A stretch of 15,114 nt of DNA from CAZQYB01 sp964582985 (GCA_964582985.1 CAZOUM010000062.1:1-15114); one strand, 5' to 3'. Positions 1 to 8,111 are shown, counted from the first letter of the stretch. Translations and numbers: made by a program. The notes: a model not told the origin generated them from the sequence alone.

Positions 1-3000
1 CCAAACAGTTCTTAAGCAACGGCGTACTCTCACCGCCGCCAAAATACACACCGCCGCCGGAGCCGCTCGAAGAGTTCTCGCTTATCCGGCAATCCTTAAT
101 AGTCGGGTCGGATGTCCAGCAGAATATTCCGCCTCCGCCGCCGTAGAACTCACCGTAATCCCACCCAGTGAACTGTGTCAGGGCTCCTTCGGCTCTATTG
201 CGCTCGATAATGCAGCCCTGGATTAGCGGTGCACCGTCACTCCAGTATAGGCCGCCACCCTGGTCGGCACTATTATCCTGGATGACGCAGTCGGAAAGGA
301 TTATACCTGGAACTGATATCTGCGTGTCATCTCCGTGGCCGTTCCAGCACAGACCCCCTCCGAATCCCGCCATGTTGCCAACGAAGTAGCTGTTCTCGAT
401 TGTTGCCGTGCTGCCGTCGAAATAGTGCCAGTGCGACCGCAATCCGGTATCAATACTATGGTCGAAGATGGTGCACGGGTCGGTCCCCGTGCCGATAATG
501 AACTCGTATATGTAGCCCGACCTTCCGCCGCAGTCCCAGTATAAGCCACCGCCGGTGCTGCCAGTCCCGGTTGCCGAATTGCCCGTGAATCTGCTGTTTT
601 TGATGTCCAGTGAAACAGCAAACGGCGCATACAATCCCCCGCCACGGCCGCCTGCGGAATTGCCGGTGTAATCACAGTCGTCAATATCTATCGTACACTC
701 CGGGTAAAAATGCTGAGCGCCGCCGTCACCGGCGCATGAATTGTTGATGTATTCGCAGTTATTTATATCGACTACGCAGTAGCTCATGTAAAATTCGCCG
801 CCACCGGCGCCGTCAGCGAACAAACCGCCGCCGAAGCCCTGCCGCAGCGTTGAGTTACCGGTAAATGTGCAGTTGTTAAGTTTAACATTGCAGACAATTT
901 GTAAACCGTAATCGAGGTCGTAGAAATTAGCGCCTCCAAAGCTGGTGGTTTCACCTCCGCCGCCCCTGCCATCCACAGGCAGGTCTGGCACACGATAAGG
1001 AGGTAATATGTCTGGCGTATTGCCGTCGTTGCCGTCGGGAACACCCCCGCCGCCGCCACCGCCCCCGCCATTGGCGCCGGCGGCACCGCCTAACCTGAAC
1101 GTACGGACAGGAGAGATGGCTGAGTTGAAACTAAATACTGTATCAGAGACCTCAACTTCAGAACCCGCACCGAAGTATATGGCGCCTCCCCACGAACGAA
1201 GGCCGTCCGTGCCGGAATCACCGCCATTTCCACCAACGGCGCCGTTGCCGCCATCGCCGCCCTTGCCCTGAACACCATTGGGACCGGCAACAAGAAACAC
1301 ATATTCGTATATGGCGCCAATGTCCCACGTATTGGGGTCAAGGGGATAATTGGCGTCGTTCGGGTCCAGCGGTGGAGGAACTGCCCACATCACAATTGAT
1401 GTAGGCATATTTACGTCCGAATATGGAGGGATTATCCACTGGTACAAGTTGGCGTCATTGGGCCCTCCGCCCGATGTCGCATAAGCAACGTCGGACCAGT
1501 CACTTACTACACCACCGCTGTCGCGGGTGCGGTACCTGTAGTAGAAGGTTTTCCCAGGAAACAGCTCATCGTCTATAAAGATGGGGTTGGCGACCCAGCC
1601 GCCGCTGCCACTGCCGCCGCCGTCGGGTTCGCCGTTCGCGCCGCCATCGCCGCCGGCACCGCCAGCTCCGCCGGAACCACCAGCGCCGCCAGCGCCCCCG
1701 GCACCGCCATCAGCGCCAACACCCGCTTGAGTGCTGCAGCTTTTGATTACAAGGTCTTTTATTTCTATAACCCTGGAATCAGGGTGGAAAAATATCGCTC
1801 CGCCTAAGGCCTCTCCGCCGTCGCCGCCTCTACCGCCATCACCGCCGTCACCGCCGTCACCGGCATCGCCAGCGTCACCGCCGTCACCGCCGGCGCCGCC
1901 GAGACCACCAATCCCGTCCGTTCCATTCACATCCGTGATGGTATTCGGACCACTTGGATAGCACGGGTCTATGCCCACAATCCCGTCGACGCCCTCCTGG
2001 CCGTCCTGACCATCCTGACCCGCCTGACCCGCCTGGCCGCCCTGACCATCCTGGCCGTTCTGGCCGTTCTGGCCGGCACCGCCCACTCCGCCACTACCAC
2101 CGATAGCTCTACAGTTGATAATTTTACAGTACTTAATGAGTGGTCCGCAGTGTATATCAACAAATATCGCGCCGCCATAAGCGCTGCCGCCATGGCCGCC
2201 ATCAAGGGCGTTAGCGCCGGGGACACCGTTAGCACCATCCACCCCGTAGACACCGTCAATGCCATTGGCGCCTGCTACACCGTCTTGGCCGTCAATCCCA
2301 AACACCGCCAAGTTCGGGTCACAGGGGTCCTCCTCAATTTCTGAAAGTGGCGACGGCGGCTCCAAACCAGGCTCAGGTTCACGGGTCTCCAACTCCTCAA
2401 AGGGCTCGAAATCATTGATATCCTCAAGAACAACATTAACATCCTGGCCGGCTAAAGCCTCGGCAGTGCAATCTTTGAAAATGCAGTTGGAAATTGTTGG
2501 GCTGGAACCTCCATAGGGAAGACTATCAAAGCAGGCTATTGCTCCGCCAAAAGCGTGCACCCCGTTCGCGCCCGTCCCGGGCGTCGGTGGTACATTAGCG
2601 CCAGGAACCGCATAACCATTTATGATGGTAAAACCGTCAACAACCGCTTCGCGCGTTTCACCGTGCTGGAAGGTAAAAGCACGCCCCCACCAGCGACAAT
2701 CAATAACCGTCTCAGCAACACAGCACGGGTCGTCGGGATATTCGCTCATCAGGCGTACCGCCCTACCCAAAAAATTATAACCGGTACTCCACGGAGGATT
2801 GTGAATAGTATTGCGCCGAACAATAACCTTATCTCCGGGAAGGGCAGCCCCTAGTGCAGTCTGAATTGTAGGATATTGAGGACTCGGAACATACATATCC
2901 TGCGATTGCCGGAACGAGACCGTAACCGTTTTGTTTGCGTTCATTGTTACGGTGTTCTCCTCCACATAGGTATTATCGTTGTCGGTTCCGACCCATTGTG

Positions 3001-4609
3001 TGACGTAGCCCGGATTGGGTTGGGCAATTATCTCTACCCTGTCACCGTCGCGGTAGTACGGGTACTCGCCTGTTCGGCGCCACGGTATGTTACCATCCGC
3101 GATATCGTCACCCGGCTGATACTGAACCAGCTCTATTATCGTACCGCCCGCGCCGCTTAATATGACTGTCAGCGTCCGTGGCGTCCTCTCTTGAAAAAAG
3201 ACACTAACGTCAACATCCTGGGTCATCGTTACCTTATGAATGTTGCCTGTATAAAGAACACCAGGACTCACGAAAATACCGATTCCATCCACCAACCATC
3301 CTATGATTCGGTGGTTGGCATCGACCGGCGTGGCATTTATCTCCACCACCGTGTACTGTTCATAACTGCAGCCATTCGGTCCCGGACAGTTAGGGTCAAC
3401 CCAACCGTCGGTGCCTGCAACGCAGACCAAATTGTAATCAGGAACTGGAAGGATTCTTTCTTGGTGATAGCCCATATCCACCGTGCCGCTGTCGCAGGCA
3501 TGGTCGGATGTGGTAGTGTACTGGTCTAAACCAACGTTGGTTGCGCTACTGTCTCCTGCATCGAGGCACGGGCTGTTTGCTTCCTGGCCGACATTATGCC
3601 CCCCGTCAAAGCTCAGATAATATGGCCCGATAAATAGAGGGTCCGAGTGAATATTGGTCGGGCCCAAGTCAAAATCCTGAATGCACGAATATGTCACCAG
3701 CCCGTCGCAGTTATACAAATCGTCACCGTTGTTCCACAAAATCGAGTTCTTTACAGTCGGCTGGCGGTATTCTCTCGAGTCACAGTAGATGCCACCGTAA
3801 TCGTTATGCCCCACGTTATTGGCTATCGTACAATTACTTATCTCGACGTTGGCCTCGTTGAGATAAAAAGCACCGGCGACATCCGATGCGTTGTTGTTGG
3901 CAATAAGACAACTCTTAAAGACCGGAGACGAATCTTGGCAATGCATACCACCACCGATGCAAAGTATGCCATACCATCCAACATCTGTGGCAGTATTGTT
4001 GGTGATTTCACAGAAACTAATCCTCGGAGAATTAAACCAATACGTGCTGATGCCGCCACCATACGCCGCCTGGTTATTCCTGATAGTACAATTTGTAATA
4101 TTGGCGTCTGACCCGTCCAGGTCAATACCGCCCCCATAGAAATCAGCTCCGTTCCCGATGATGTTACAGTCGGAGATTGTGCCTGAACTGTCGATGCAGT
4201 TGATACCACCCCCATAGAACGCGTAACCACCGGTGATAGTGAAGCCTCTTAGTTTCGCCCCGGGGCCGCAGTTCTCAAACGTTACAACCGAGTCAATGTT
4301 GCTCCCGTCAATTATGGTAGCATCGCGATTGTTAACGTCCCTGCTGTGGATGTCTACATCCTTGCCAACGATGATAAGATTTTCATAATACGTGCCAGGA
4401 GCGACGTTGACATCATCACCACTCGGCGCGGCAGCACCAATCGCAGCCTGAATATGCTCCTTCGGGCCATGCAGGCTGTCAAAAACTGGAGCCAAGCCGT
4501 CATAGCTGTCGCTTCCACTTACCCCATCAACGTAATACGTCGTTGCCCTTGCTACCCCCACGAAAGCCAGCAAACCGATCAAACCGAGAAGTACATAAGG
4601 CTTCATCAT
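1..4609 (-). CDS. Giant secreted right-handed beta-helix surface protein (N-terminal 1536 codons; continues past left edge)
   Basis: A single minus-strand frame stays open from the ATG at 4609 to the window edge. The 3' end is outside. An SD (GGGAG, 4616-4620) lies 6 nt before the ATG; a second ATG follows directly. Residues 1-23 are a signal peptide ending AxA. Next comes a YYVDGVSGSD-type segment and a first parallel beta-helix (about 30-330) with rungs such as GGGIN, GGGID, GGGIS, then a choice-of-anchor-Q-like stretch (about 290-385, SPCLDAGD). Residues 390-566 hold two InlB/Flg_new-like bacterial repeats ending in xVTVSF. A second beta-helix starts near 571 (YPTIQTAL). From about 765 it is interrupted by Gly-x-x tracts and an fn3-like insert (about 1005-1043). 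From about 1245, FxGN and GG[AG][ILV] motifs recur, as in chlamydial Pmp proteins. Likely exported and surface-bound; adhesion is inferred. Ligand, anchor and full length are unknown. Confidence 0.88.
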   Translation of the reverse strand, partial: MMKPYVLLGLIGLLAFVGVARATTYYVDGVSGSDSYDGLAPVFDSLHGPKEHIQAAIGAAAPSGDDVNVAPGTYYENLIIVGKDVDIHSRDVNNRDATIIDGSNIDSVVTFENCGPGAKLRGFTITGGYAFYGGGINCIDSSGTISDCNIIGNGADFYGGGIDLDGSDANITNCTIRNNQAAYGGGISTYWFNSPRISFCEITNNTATDVGWYGILCIGGGMHCQDSSPVFKSCLIANNNASDVAGAFYLNEANVEISNCTIANNVGHNDYGGIYCDSREYRQPTVKNSILWNNGDDLYNCDGLVTYSCIQDFDLGPTNIHSDPLFIGPYYLSFDGGHNVGQEANSPCLDAGDSSATNVGLDQYTTTSDHACDSGTVDMGYHQERILPVPDYNLVCVAGTDGWVDPNCPGPNGCSYEQYTVVEINATPVDANHRIIGWLVDGIGIFVSPGVLYTGNIHKVTMTQDVDVSVFFQERTPRTLTVILSGAGGTIIELVQYQPGDDIADGNIPWRRTGEYPYYRDGDRVEIIAQPNPGYVTQWVGTDNDNTYVEENTVTMNANKTVTVSFRQSQDMYVPSPQYPTIQTALGAALPGDKVIVRRNTIHNPPWSTGYNFLGRAVRLMSEYPDDPCCVAETVIDCRWWGRAFTFQHGETREAVVDGFTIINGYAVPGANVPPTPGTGANGVHAFGGAIACFDSLPYGGSSPTISNCIFKDCTAEALAGQDVNVVLEDINDFEPFEELETREPEPGLEPPSPLSEIEEDPCDPNLAVFGIDGQDGVAGANGIDGVYGVDGANGVPGANALDGGHGGSAYGGAIFVDIHCGPLIKYCKIINCRAIGGSGGVGGAGQNGQNGQDGQGGQAGQAGQDGQDGQEGVDGIVGIDPCYPSGPNTITDVNGTDGIGGLGGAGGDGGDAGDAGDGGDGGDGGRGGDGGEALGGAIFFHPDSRVIEIKDLVIKSCSTQAGVGADGGAGGAGGAGGSGGAGGAGGDGGANGEPDGGGSGSGGWVANPIFIDDELFPGKTFYYRYRTRDSGGVVSDWSDVAYATSGGGPNDANLYQWIIPPYSDVNMPTSIVMWAVPPPLDPNDANYPLDPNTWDIGAIYEYVFLVAGPNGVQGKGGDGGNGAVGGNGGDSGTDGLRSWGGAIYFGAGSEVEVSDTVFSFNSAISPVRTFRLGGAAGANGGGGGGGGGVPDGNDGNTPDILPPYRVPDLPVDGRGGGGETTSFGGANFYDLDYGLQIVCNVKLNNCTFTGNSTLRQGFGGGLFADGAGGGEFYMSYCVVDINNCEYINNSCAGDGGAQHFYPECTIDIDDCDYTGNSAGGRGGGLYAPFAVSLDIKNSRFTGNSATGTGSTGGGLYWDCGGRSGYIYEFIIGTGTDPCTIFDHSIDTGLRSHWHYFDGSTATIENSYFVGNMAGFGGGLCWNGHGDDTQISVPGIILSDCVIQDNSADQGGGLYWSDGAPLIQGCIIERNRAEGALTQFTGWDYGEFYGGGGGIFCWTSDPTIKDCRISENSSSGSGGGVYFGGGESTPLLKNCL
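1600..1915 (-). repeat. Gly/Ala/Asp-rich low-complexity tracts of the beta-helix protein
   Basis: Two GGC/GGT-rich tracts (about 1800-1915 and 1600-1720) encode runs such as GGDGGDAGDAGDGGDGG and GGAGGAGGSGGAGG. Between them is one beta-helix rung (EALGGAIFF ... IKSCSTQ). Each of the Gly tracts in this protein (also about 2170-2315, 1205-1290 and 1015-1090) comes shortly before a GGAI, GGAN or similar rung motif. They therefore look like extended loops between rungs. The resemblance to mycobacterial PGRS composition is probably convergent. Confidence 0.7.
1985..2085 (-). repeat. 9-bp tandem repeat encoding collagen-like (Gly-Gln-x)n tract
   Basis: Nine-base units of the type CTGGCCGTT/CTGACCATC recur on the plus strand. 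They translate on the minus strand to Gly-Gln-Asn/Asp/Ala triplets at about residues 844-875 of the giant beta-helix protein. Glycine holds every third position for about ten triplets, as in bacterial collagen-like domains. The tract follows a beta-helix rung (CRAIGGSGG). Such short-unit tandem DNA can change length by slippage. Confidence 0.75.
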
Positions 4610-4644
4610 CCAAATCTCCCGTAACAAAACTACCATCCTGCCAC

Positions 4645-4722
4645 CGGATTGCCCGCCTCCGAAAGAGGTAAATTGGCATCTCTCACTCCTGCAGCATTAC
4701 CTCGCGTAGCCTCAGCAATCCG
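4645..4722 (-). promoter_or_regulatory. Structured 5' leader of the giant beta-helix gene (nested inverted repeats)
   Basis: Two perfect nested inverted repeats lie in the predicted leader. The outer arms are CGGATTGC / GCAATCCG (4645-4652 with 4715-4722, 8 bp). The inner arms are GAGGTAA / TTACCTC (4665-4671 with 4697-4703, 7 bp). A third hairpin, CCTC-N5-GAGG (4656-4668), uses the same GAGG as the inner stem, so the two are mutually exclusive. The element sits about 36 nt upstream of the ATG at 4609 and downstream of the predicted start site near 4743. It does not match the conserved cores of the riboswitch classes I could recall. Regulatory leader is the inference. Confidence 0.5.
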
Positions 4723-4749
4723 CCATACGCCCGATAATTACTAAAGACG

Positions 4750-4778
4750 ATTATATAACATTAACGCCTTCTTTACAA
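4750..4778 (-). promoter_or_regulatory. Sigma-70-type promoter for the giant beta-helix gene
   Basis: On the minus strand, TTGTAA (4773-4778) and a perfect TATAAT (4750-4755) are separated by exactly 17 nt in AT-rich sequence. Transcription would begin near 4743, giving a leader of about 134 nt that contains the nested inverted repeats. The promoter lies just past the stop of the small membrane protein gene (4806), so the giant gene can be transcribed independently of the secretin pair. Confidence 0.6.
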
Positions 4779-4805
4779 ACAAATTACAAATACGACATTT
4801 AGTTA

Positions 4806-4979
4806 TTAGGACTTTGATGCCCGCTTATCCTCCTCATCTTCTTCCATTACCCTATGGAGAATATAGACCACCACACCAAGAATTACACCAATAAGGCTCA
4901 CGATACTCCCCAGGAAAGCCGGCCCCGCGAACGCACCACCATTAAAACTCGCTTTCCAGTGGCGCCAGTGCCTTCGCAT
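4806..4979 (-). CDS. Small single-span membrane protein overlapping the secretin 3' end (57 aa)
   Basis: ATG at 4979 to TAA at 4806, in the +1 frame relative to the secretin gene, overlapping its last 38 nt. The start is preceded by GGAGGAGG with a 6-nt spacer to the ATG; this SD lies inside the secretin coding sequence. The protein has a basic, Trp-rich N-terminus (MRRHWRHWK), one hydrophobic helix at about residues 22-41 (FLGSIVSLIGVILGVVVYIL) and a charged tail (EEDEEDKRASKS). The positive-inside rule predicts N-in, C-out topology. Translational coupling with the secretin is likely, suggesting an accessory or assembly role at the same envelope complex (inference). I do not recognise the family. 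Confidence 0.72.
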   Translation of the reverse strand: MRRHWRHWKASFNGGAFAGPAFLGSIVSLIGVILGVVVYILHRVMEEDEEDKRASKS

Positions 4980-7900
4980 CCGCTTCCTCCTCCAGAATAA
5001 TCGTCGGCCGAACCAATATCAACAGTACCTTCTGGTCTTTGACCATACCGCGGTTTCTAAACAGTCTTCCAATAAACGGCAGCTTACTCAATATCGGCAC
5101 AGCAGTCTCCATCTCGACCTCTGCAGTGATCTTCTGGCCGCCTAAGAGCAGTGTGCCACCGTCCGGCACGCTCACACGCGTCTGGACCTGCGAATACTCC
5201 GTCTCCGGAAGCATCTGCTTGAGTGCAACTTTGCCGCTCGGGTCTGTAGTCGAAGGTATTTCAACGATGAACTCCTTCAGCGGCAGCAGGTCAGTCATCG
5301 TCGTGACTATATTAAGCAGTACGTGCTTCTTGTCCGGAGTGATAATAGGAGTAATATTGAGAACCGTACCCGATGGTATGATCTCAAGTTGCGGTATCAT
5401 TTCTGTGCCCCCAGGATAACCAGGATAACCAGTAGTACCAGGAGCACCGGCTGAATAGAGGGTTGTCGGCGGCATCGCGATAACAGTTTGTGTCTGCACC
5501 GAGAACGTCGCTGACTCACCGCTCAGAACAGTAACTTTAGGAGAAGTCAATGTCTTCGCATCTCTATGTGCCTGAATCGCGCTCAGGAAAAAACTGACTT
5601 GTAAATTGTCCATGACTGTACCGTAGCCCGTACTCAACGTCAATCCTCCAAGAGCTGACAGCAAACTACTGCCCGGAACTTTTGTCGTACCAGGGCTTGC
5701 AGGAATCCCCTGGGTAATCGAAACCGGCCACCATTTACCACCACCGTCCTTTATATCTATCTGGCTCAGGTCAAAACCAATCTGTTCAAGAAAGTTTTCG
5801 GTTACCGTCAGGAATCTCGCCTCGATAGAAACCTGATGCCCAAGCGACCTGCGCATCTCCTTAAGAAGTTTCGTGATTTCATCGTGGACCTCAGGCGTCT
5901 GGTAGATTATAAGTTTCTTCCCTTCGTACGCTGTTATAGTGCCTTCGCCGCCGGCCTCGTACCAGCTGTCCGGTGCTATCGTCTCCTGGATGAGATAGGT
6001 CAGATTGCTCTCTCGATACTGTCTGCCCATGTTGCCCATGCCCATACCCATACCCATGCCCATGCCCATGCCCATACCGCTGCCGTAGCCGCCGCTGCCG
6101 TAGCCGCCGCTGCCGTAGCCGCCTCGGCCGTAACCGCCGGCGCCGGAGCTGCCGTAGCCGCCGCTGCCGTAGCCGCCGTAGCCGCCGCTGCCGTAGCCGC
6201 CCATACCGCCGCCCATGCCGTAGCCGCCCATACCCATGCCACCGCCGCCCATCATACTCGACATGTCAAAATACTCCGCCGGCTGACCAAGCAAAATCGT
6301 AACGTCGTAAACCCTCGTTTCCATCTTGCTCGGAAGTGAGTCTTTGGTTGCTATAGTAATCACTCCGTTTTCGACAACATAGCCAAGCTCTGCCATCGCC
6401 AGGCCGCTCGAAACCGACTTCAGCACAAGTTCCAACGCGATCCCCAGTCGGGTCGCCGATATCGCGCCCATATTTATCGGCGTATCCTGGTCAATGTCAG
6501 CGTTCTCTACTAAGTCCCGCCAGAGCACAACCATTTTCAACGCCGGGTCAACCGCATTCCTTATTTCCTCCAGCGCATCGCTCAAACGCATATCTGGGAA
6601 TAACCGTGCGAGGTCAACAACCTTCTCTAACTGTTTATACGTAGCAACATCCTCAGGGTCCCGTCCTATCGCCTCGTCTGGCTGCCGAAACGGACTGGCA
6701 ACAATCTCCGCCCAATCCTTTCCGTGCACCAACGCCTCGGCGTATGGAATCCCCGCCTCGTCGGTTTTCAGCAGAATCTCAGCTCTTTCCTTGCGCGCTT
6801 CTTTCCGCACTTCTGCCTCTCGCCGCCAGTAAATCATATCTTCCAGAGTGTCCTTAAGTATCAATGCGTTCTGATGCAGCGGCTCCAGAACCAACAGCAT
6901 TCGCAATTGACCAAGAGCTTCCTCGTACTTCTGCTTCTTCTGAAGGTCCATCGAATTTTGCAACAGGTCCTTTATTCTTTGCTGCCTCTCCGCCTCCCTT
7001 TGTTCTCTCATTTCCTTTTGTGCCTTCATTACCTCTATCAGTCTCTCGTCCTCAAGCTGTTTGGCCCTTTCAGCCCGCCTCCACCCGATTTCTTCAGACA
7101 GCTTTCTCAACCTCACAGTGTATTGCTCATATAGAACACCCCCCAGGTCGAGCTGGTATTGGTCAACCGTTCGCTTGGCCCTGTCAACCGCATCTTTCGC
7201 ATTCTCGAATTCCTCTTGGCTCAGGTAAGTCTGTGCCTTCTCATTGGCGTCACTGACAATTATCTCGGTATAGCGCCGCCTCAGCTTCCTGCTGCGGTTA
7301 ACCATTTCAATGTAGGTGCCTTCCCCCTCTATCTGCCCGGAAATGTCAACAAGCACAGGAGCATTGGCTTCTTGTATCTGCCCGGAAATGTCAACAAGCA
7401 CAGGAGCATTGGCTTCTTGAACTGCTGCCTCCTCAACCTCTTTCGTCCGTGCTGTCACGATAGCGTTTAACTCGTCTTCGATATCCGTAACAACGGTCTT
7501 CGGTAACTCCCCTTTTTTCTTCTCCTCCGGCAACAGCTTCGTCAATCTTCCCAGCGCTGTTGTGATTTTCTGCCGCTCCTTTTGCGTTAGAAACTTACTG
7601 TCCTTTATCTCTTCAAGATGCGTTTTCGCCTTTGCAAATTGGTCTTGTTTAATCAACTTTTCAGCAGCTTGAATATGCTCCGTGATGCTTTTTCTGTCCA
7701 TCGAAGCACTGTGTGCTTTTTTCAGGAGCTCATTCAGTCTTTTCTGCTCGGCGCCGGTCAGATATTCTTGGTCATCAAGCGCAAGAAGAAAATATTTTTC
7801 CGCTTGTTTATACTTCCCCTGCCCATAGAGTCTCGCGCCGGCCCGAATATAGGTTCTTGCTACCTGACGAACTATCTTCTGTTTATCTTTTTCATTTGGC

Positions 7901-8010
7901 CCGGCAGCAGCGACTTCCAAAACTGCTGTCGCCAGGAGCAGAAGTGACGCCAGAGTGACTAACAGAGACTTACCGCGCAAAGGATGAATTTGAACTTTCA
8001 CCTTCTCCAA
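4942..8010 (-). CDS. Secretin-family outer-membrane channel protein with long TPR/coiled-coil N-terminus (1022 aa)
   Basis: The start is TTG at 8010, set by GGGAGG (8017-8022) with a 6-nt spacer. Residues 1-36 form a signal peptide ending AAA. A TPR-like segment (about 45-95) is followed by coiled-coil/helical repeats to about 400, including a second TPR-like unit (348-392). An STN/N0-like domain covers about 475-575 and a Gly/Met/Tyr-rich insert about 585-664. An N1-like domain follows (LTYLIQETI ... ILIYQTP-type). The secretin core has SPKVTVLSGESATF near 820 and the hallmark VPDGGTLLLGGQ ... PFIGRLFRNR near 946-985. Secretins form multimeric outer-membrane gates for type II secretion or type IV pili. 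The extra N-terminal repeats make this longer than typical GspD (about 650-700 aa). No GspE/PilB/PilM-like partner is in the window, so the machine it serves is unknown. Confidence 0.9.
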   Translation of the reverse strand: MEKVKVQIHPLRGKSLLVTLASLLLLATAVLEVAAAGPNEKDKQKIVRQVARTYIRAGARLYGQGKYKQAEKYFLLALDDQEYLTGAEQKRLNELLKKAHSASMDRKSITEHIQAAEKLIKQDQFAKAKTHLEEIKDSKFLTQKERQKITTALGRLTKLLPEEKKKGELPKTVVTDIEDELNAIVTARTKEVEEAAVQEANAPVLVDISGQIQEANAPVLVDISGQIEGEGTYIEMVNRSRKLRRRYTEIIVSDANEKAQTYLSQEEFENAKDAVDRAKRTVDQYQLDLGGVLYEQYTVRLRKLSEEIGWRRAERAKQLEDERLIEVMKAQKEMREQREAERQQRIKDLLQNSMDLQKKQKYEEALGQLRMLLVLEPLHQNALILKDTLEDMIYWRREAEVRKEARKERAEILLKTDEAGIPYAEALVHGKDWAEIVASPFRQPDEAIGRDPEDVATYKQLEKVVDLARLFPDMRLSDALEEIRNAVDPALKMVVLWRDLVENADIDQDTPINMGAISATRLGIALELVLKSVSSGLAMAELGYVVENGVITIATKDSLPSKMETRVYDVTILLGQPAEYFDMSSMMGGGGMGMGGYGMGGGMGGYGSGGYGGYGSGGYGSSGAGGYGRGGYGSGGYGSGGYGSGMGMGMGMGMGMGMGNMGRQYRESNLTYLIQETIAPDSWYEAGGEGTITAYEGKKLIIYQTPEVHDEITKLLKEMRRSLGHQVSIEARFLTVTENFLEQIGFDLSQIDIKDGGGKWWPVSITQGIPASPGTTKVPGSSLLSALGGLTLSTGYGTVMDNLQVSFFLSAIQAHRDAKTLTSPKVTVLSGESATFSVQTQTVIAMPPTTLYSAGAPGTTGYPGYPGGTEMIPQLEIIPSGTVLNITPIITPDKKHVLLNIVTTMTDLLPLKEFIVEIPSTTDPSGKVALKQMLPETEYSQVQTRVSVPDGGTLLLGGQKITAEVEMETAVPILSKLPFIGRLFRNRGMVKDQKVLLILVRPTIILEEEADAKALAPLESEF
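6025..6255 (-). repeat. In-gene tandem repeats encoding (GM)n and (GGYGS)n of the secretin
   Basis: From 6034 to 6076 the plus strand repeats the hexamer CCCATG/CCCATA, giving Gly-Met pairs. From about 6077 to 6235 it repeats GCCGCTGCCGTA-type units, giving GGYGS-like peptide units. The tract sits between the N0-like and N1-like regions of the secretin. It probably forms a flexible linker. The short repeat unit makes copy-number variation between strains likely. Confidence 0.75.
7330..7419 (-). repeat. Perfect 45-bp tandem duplication in the secretin gene
   Basis: Positions 7330-7374 and 7375-7419 are identical over 45 bp and lie head to tail. They are in frame and encode the 15-residue unit QEANAPVLVDISGQI twice, near residues 198-227. 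Zero divergence at synonymous sites points to a recent duplication, or possibly an assembly error. Confidence 0.9.
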
Positions 8011-8111
8011 AACTAACCTCCCGCCAAAATAGTAGTGTAGAAAATTTGTTCCGTTCTAACCTGTTCACAACCTCCGATTACCAAAGTAGTTTGGTCTTAC
8101 GACAATCTCAG

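Noticed and set aside
2555..4624. Several plus-strand frames of 80-150 codons across 2555-4624
   Set aside because: They run antisense to the giant beta-helix frame, whose translation is clearly protein-like (signal peptide, rung motifs). The plus-strand products lack SDs and recognisable domains.
4645..4722. Known riboswitch (c-di-GMP-I or TPP) in the giant gene leader
   Set aside because: GAAAGAGG and GAGGTAAT fragments recall parts of these classes, but the conserved core strings and their order are missing on both strands.
6000..6339. Ala/His-rich and Ala/Trp-rich frames over 5836-6339
   Set aside because: These are other-frame readings of the Gly-rich repeat of the secretin gene; the low complexity alone keeps them open.
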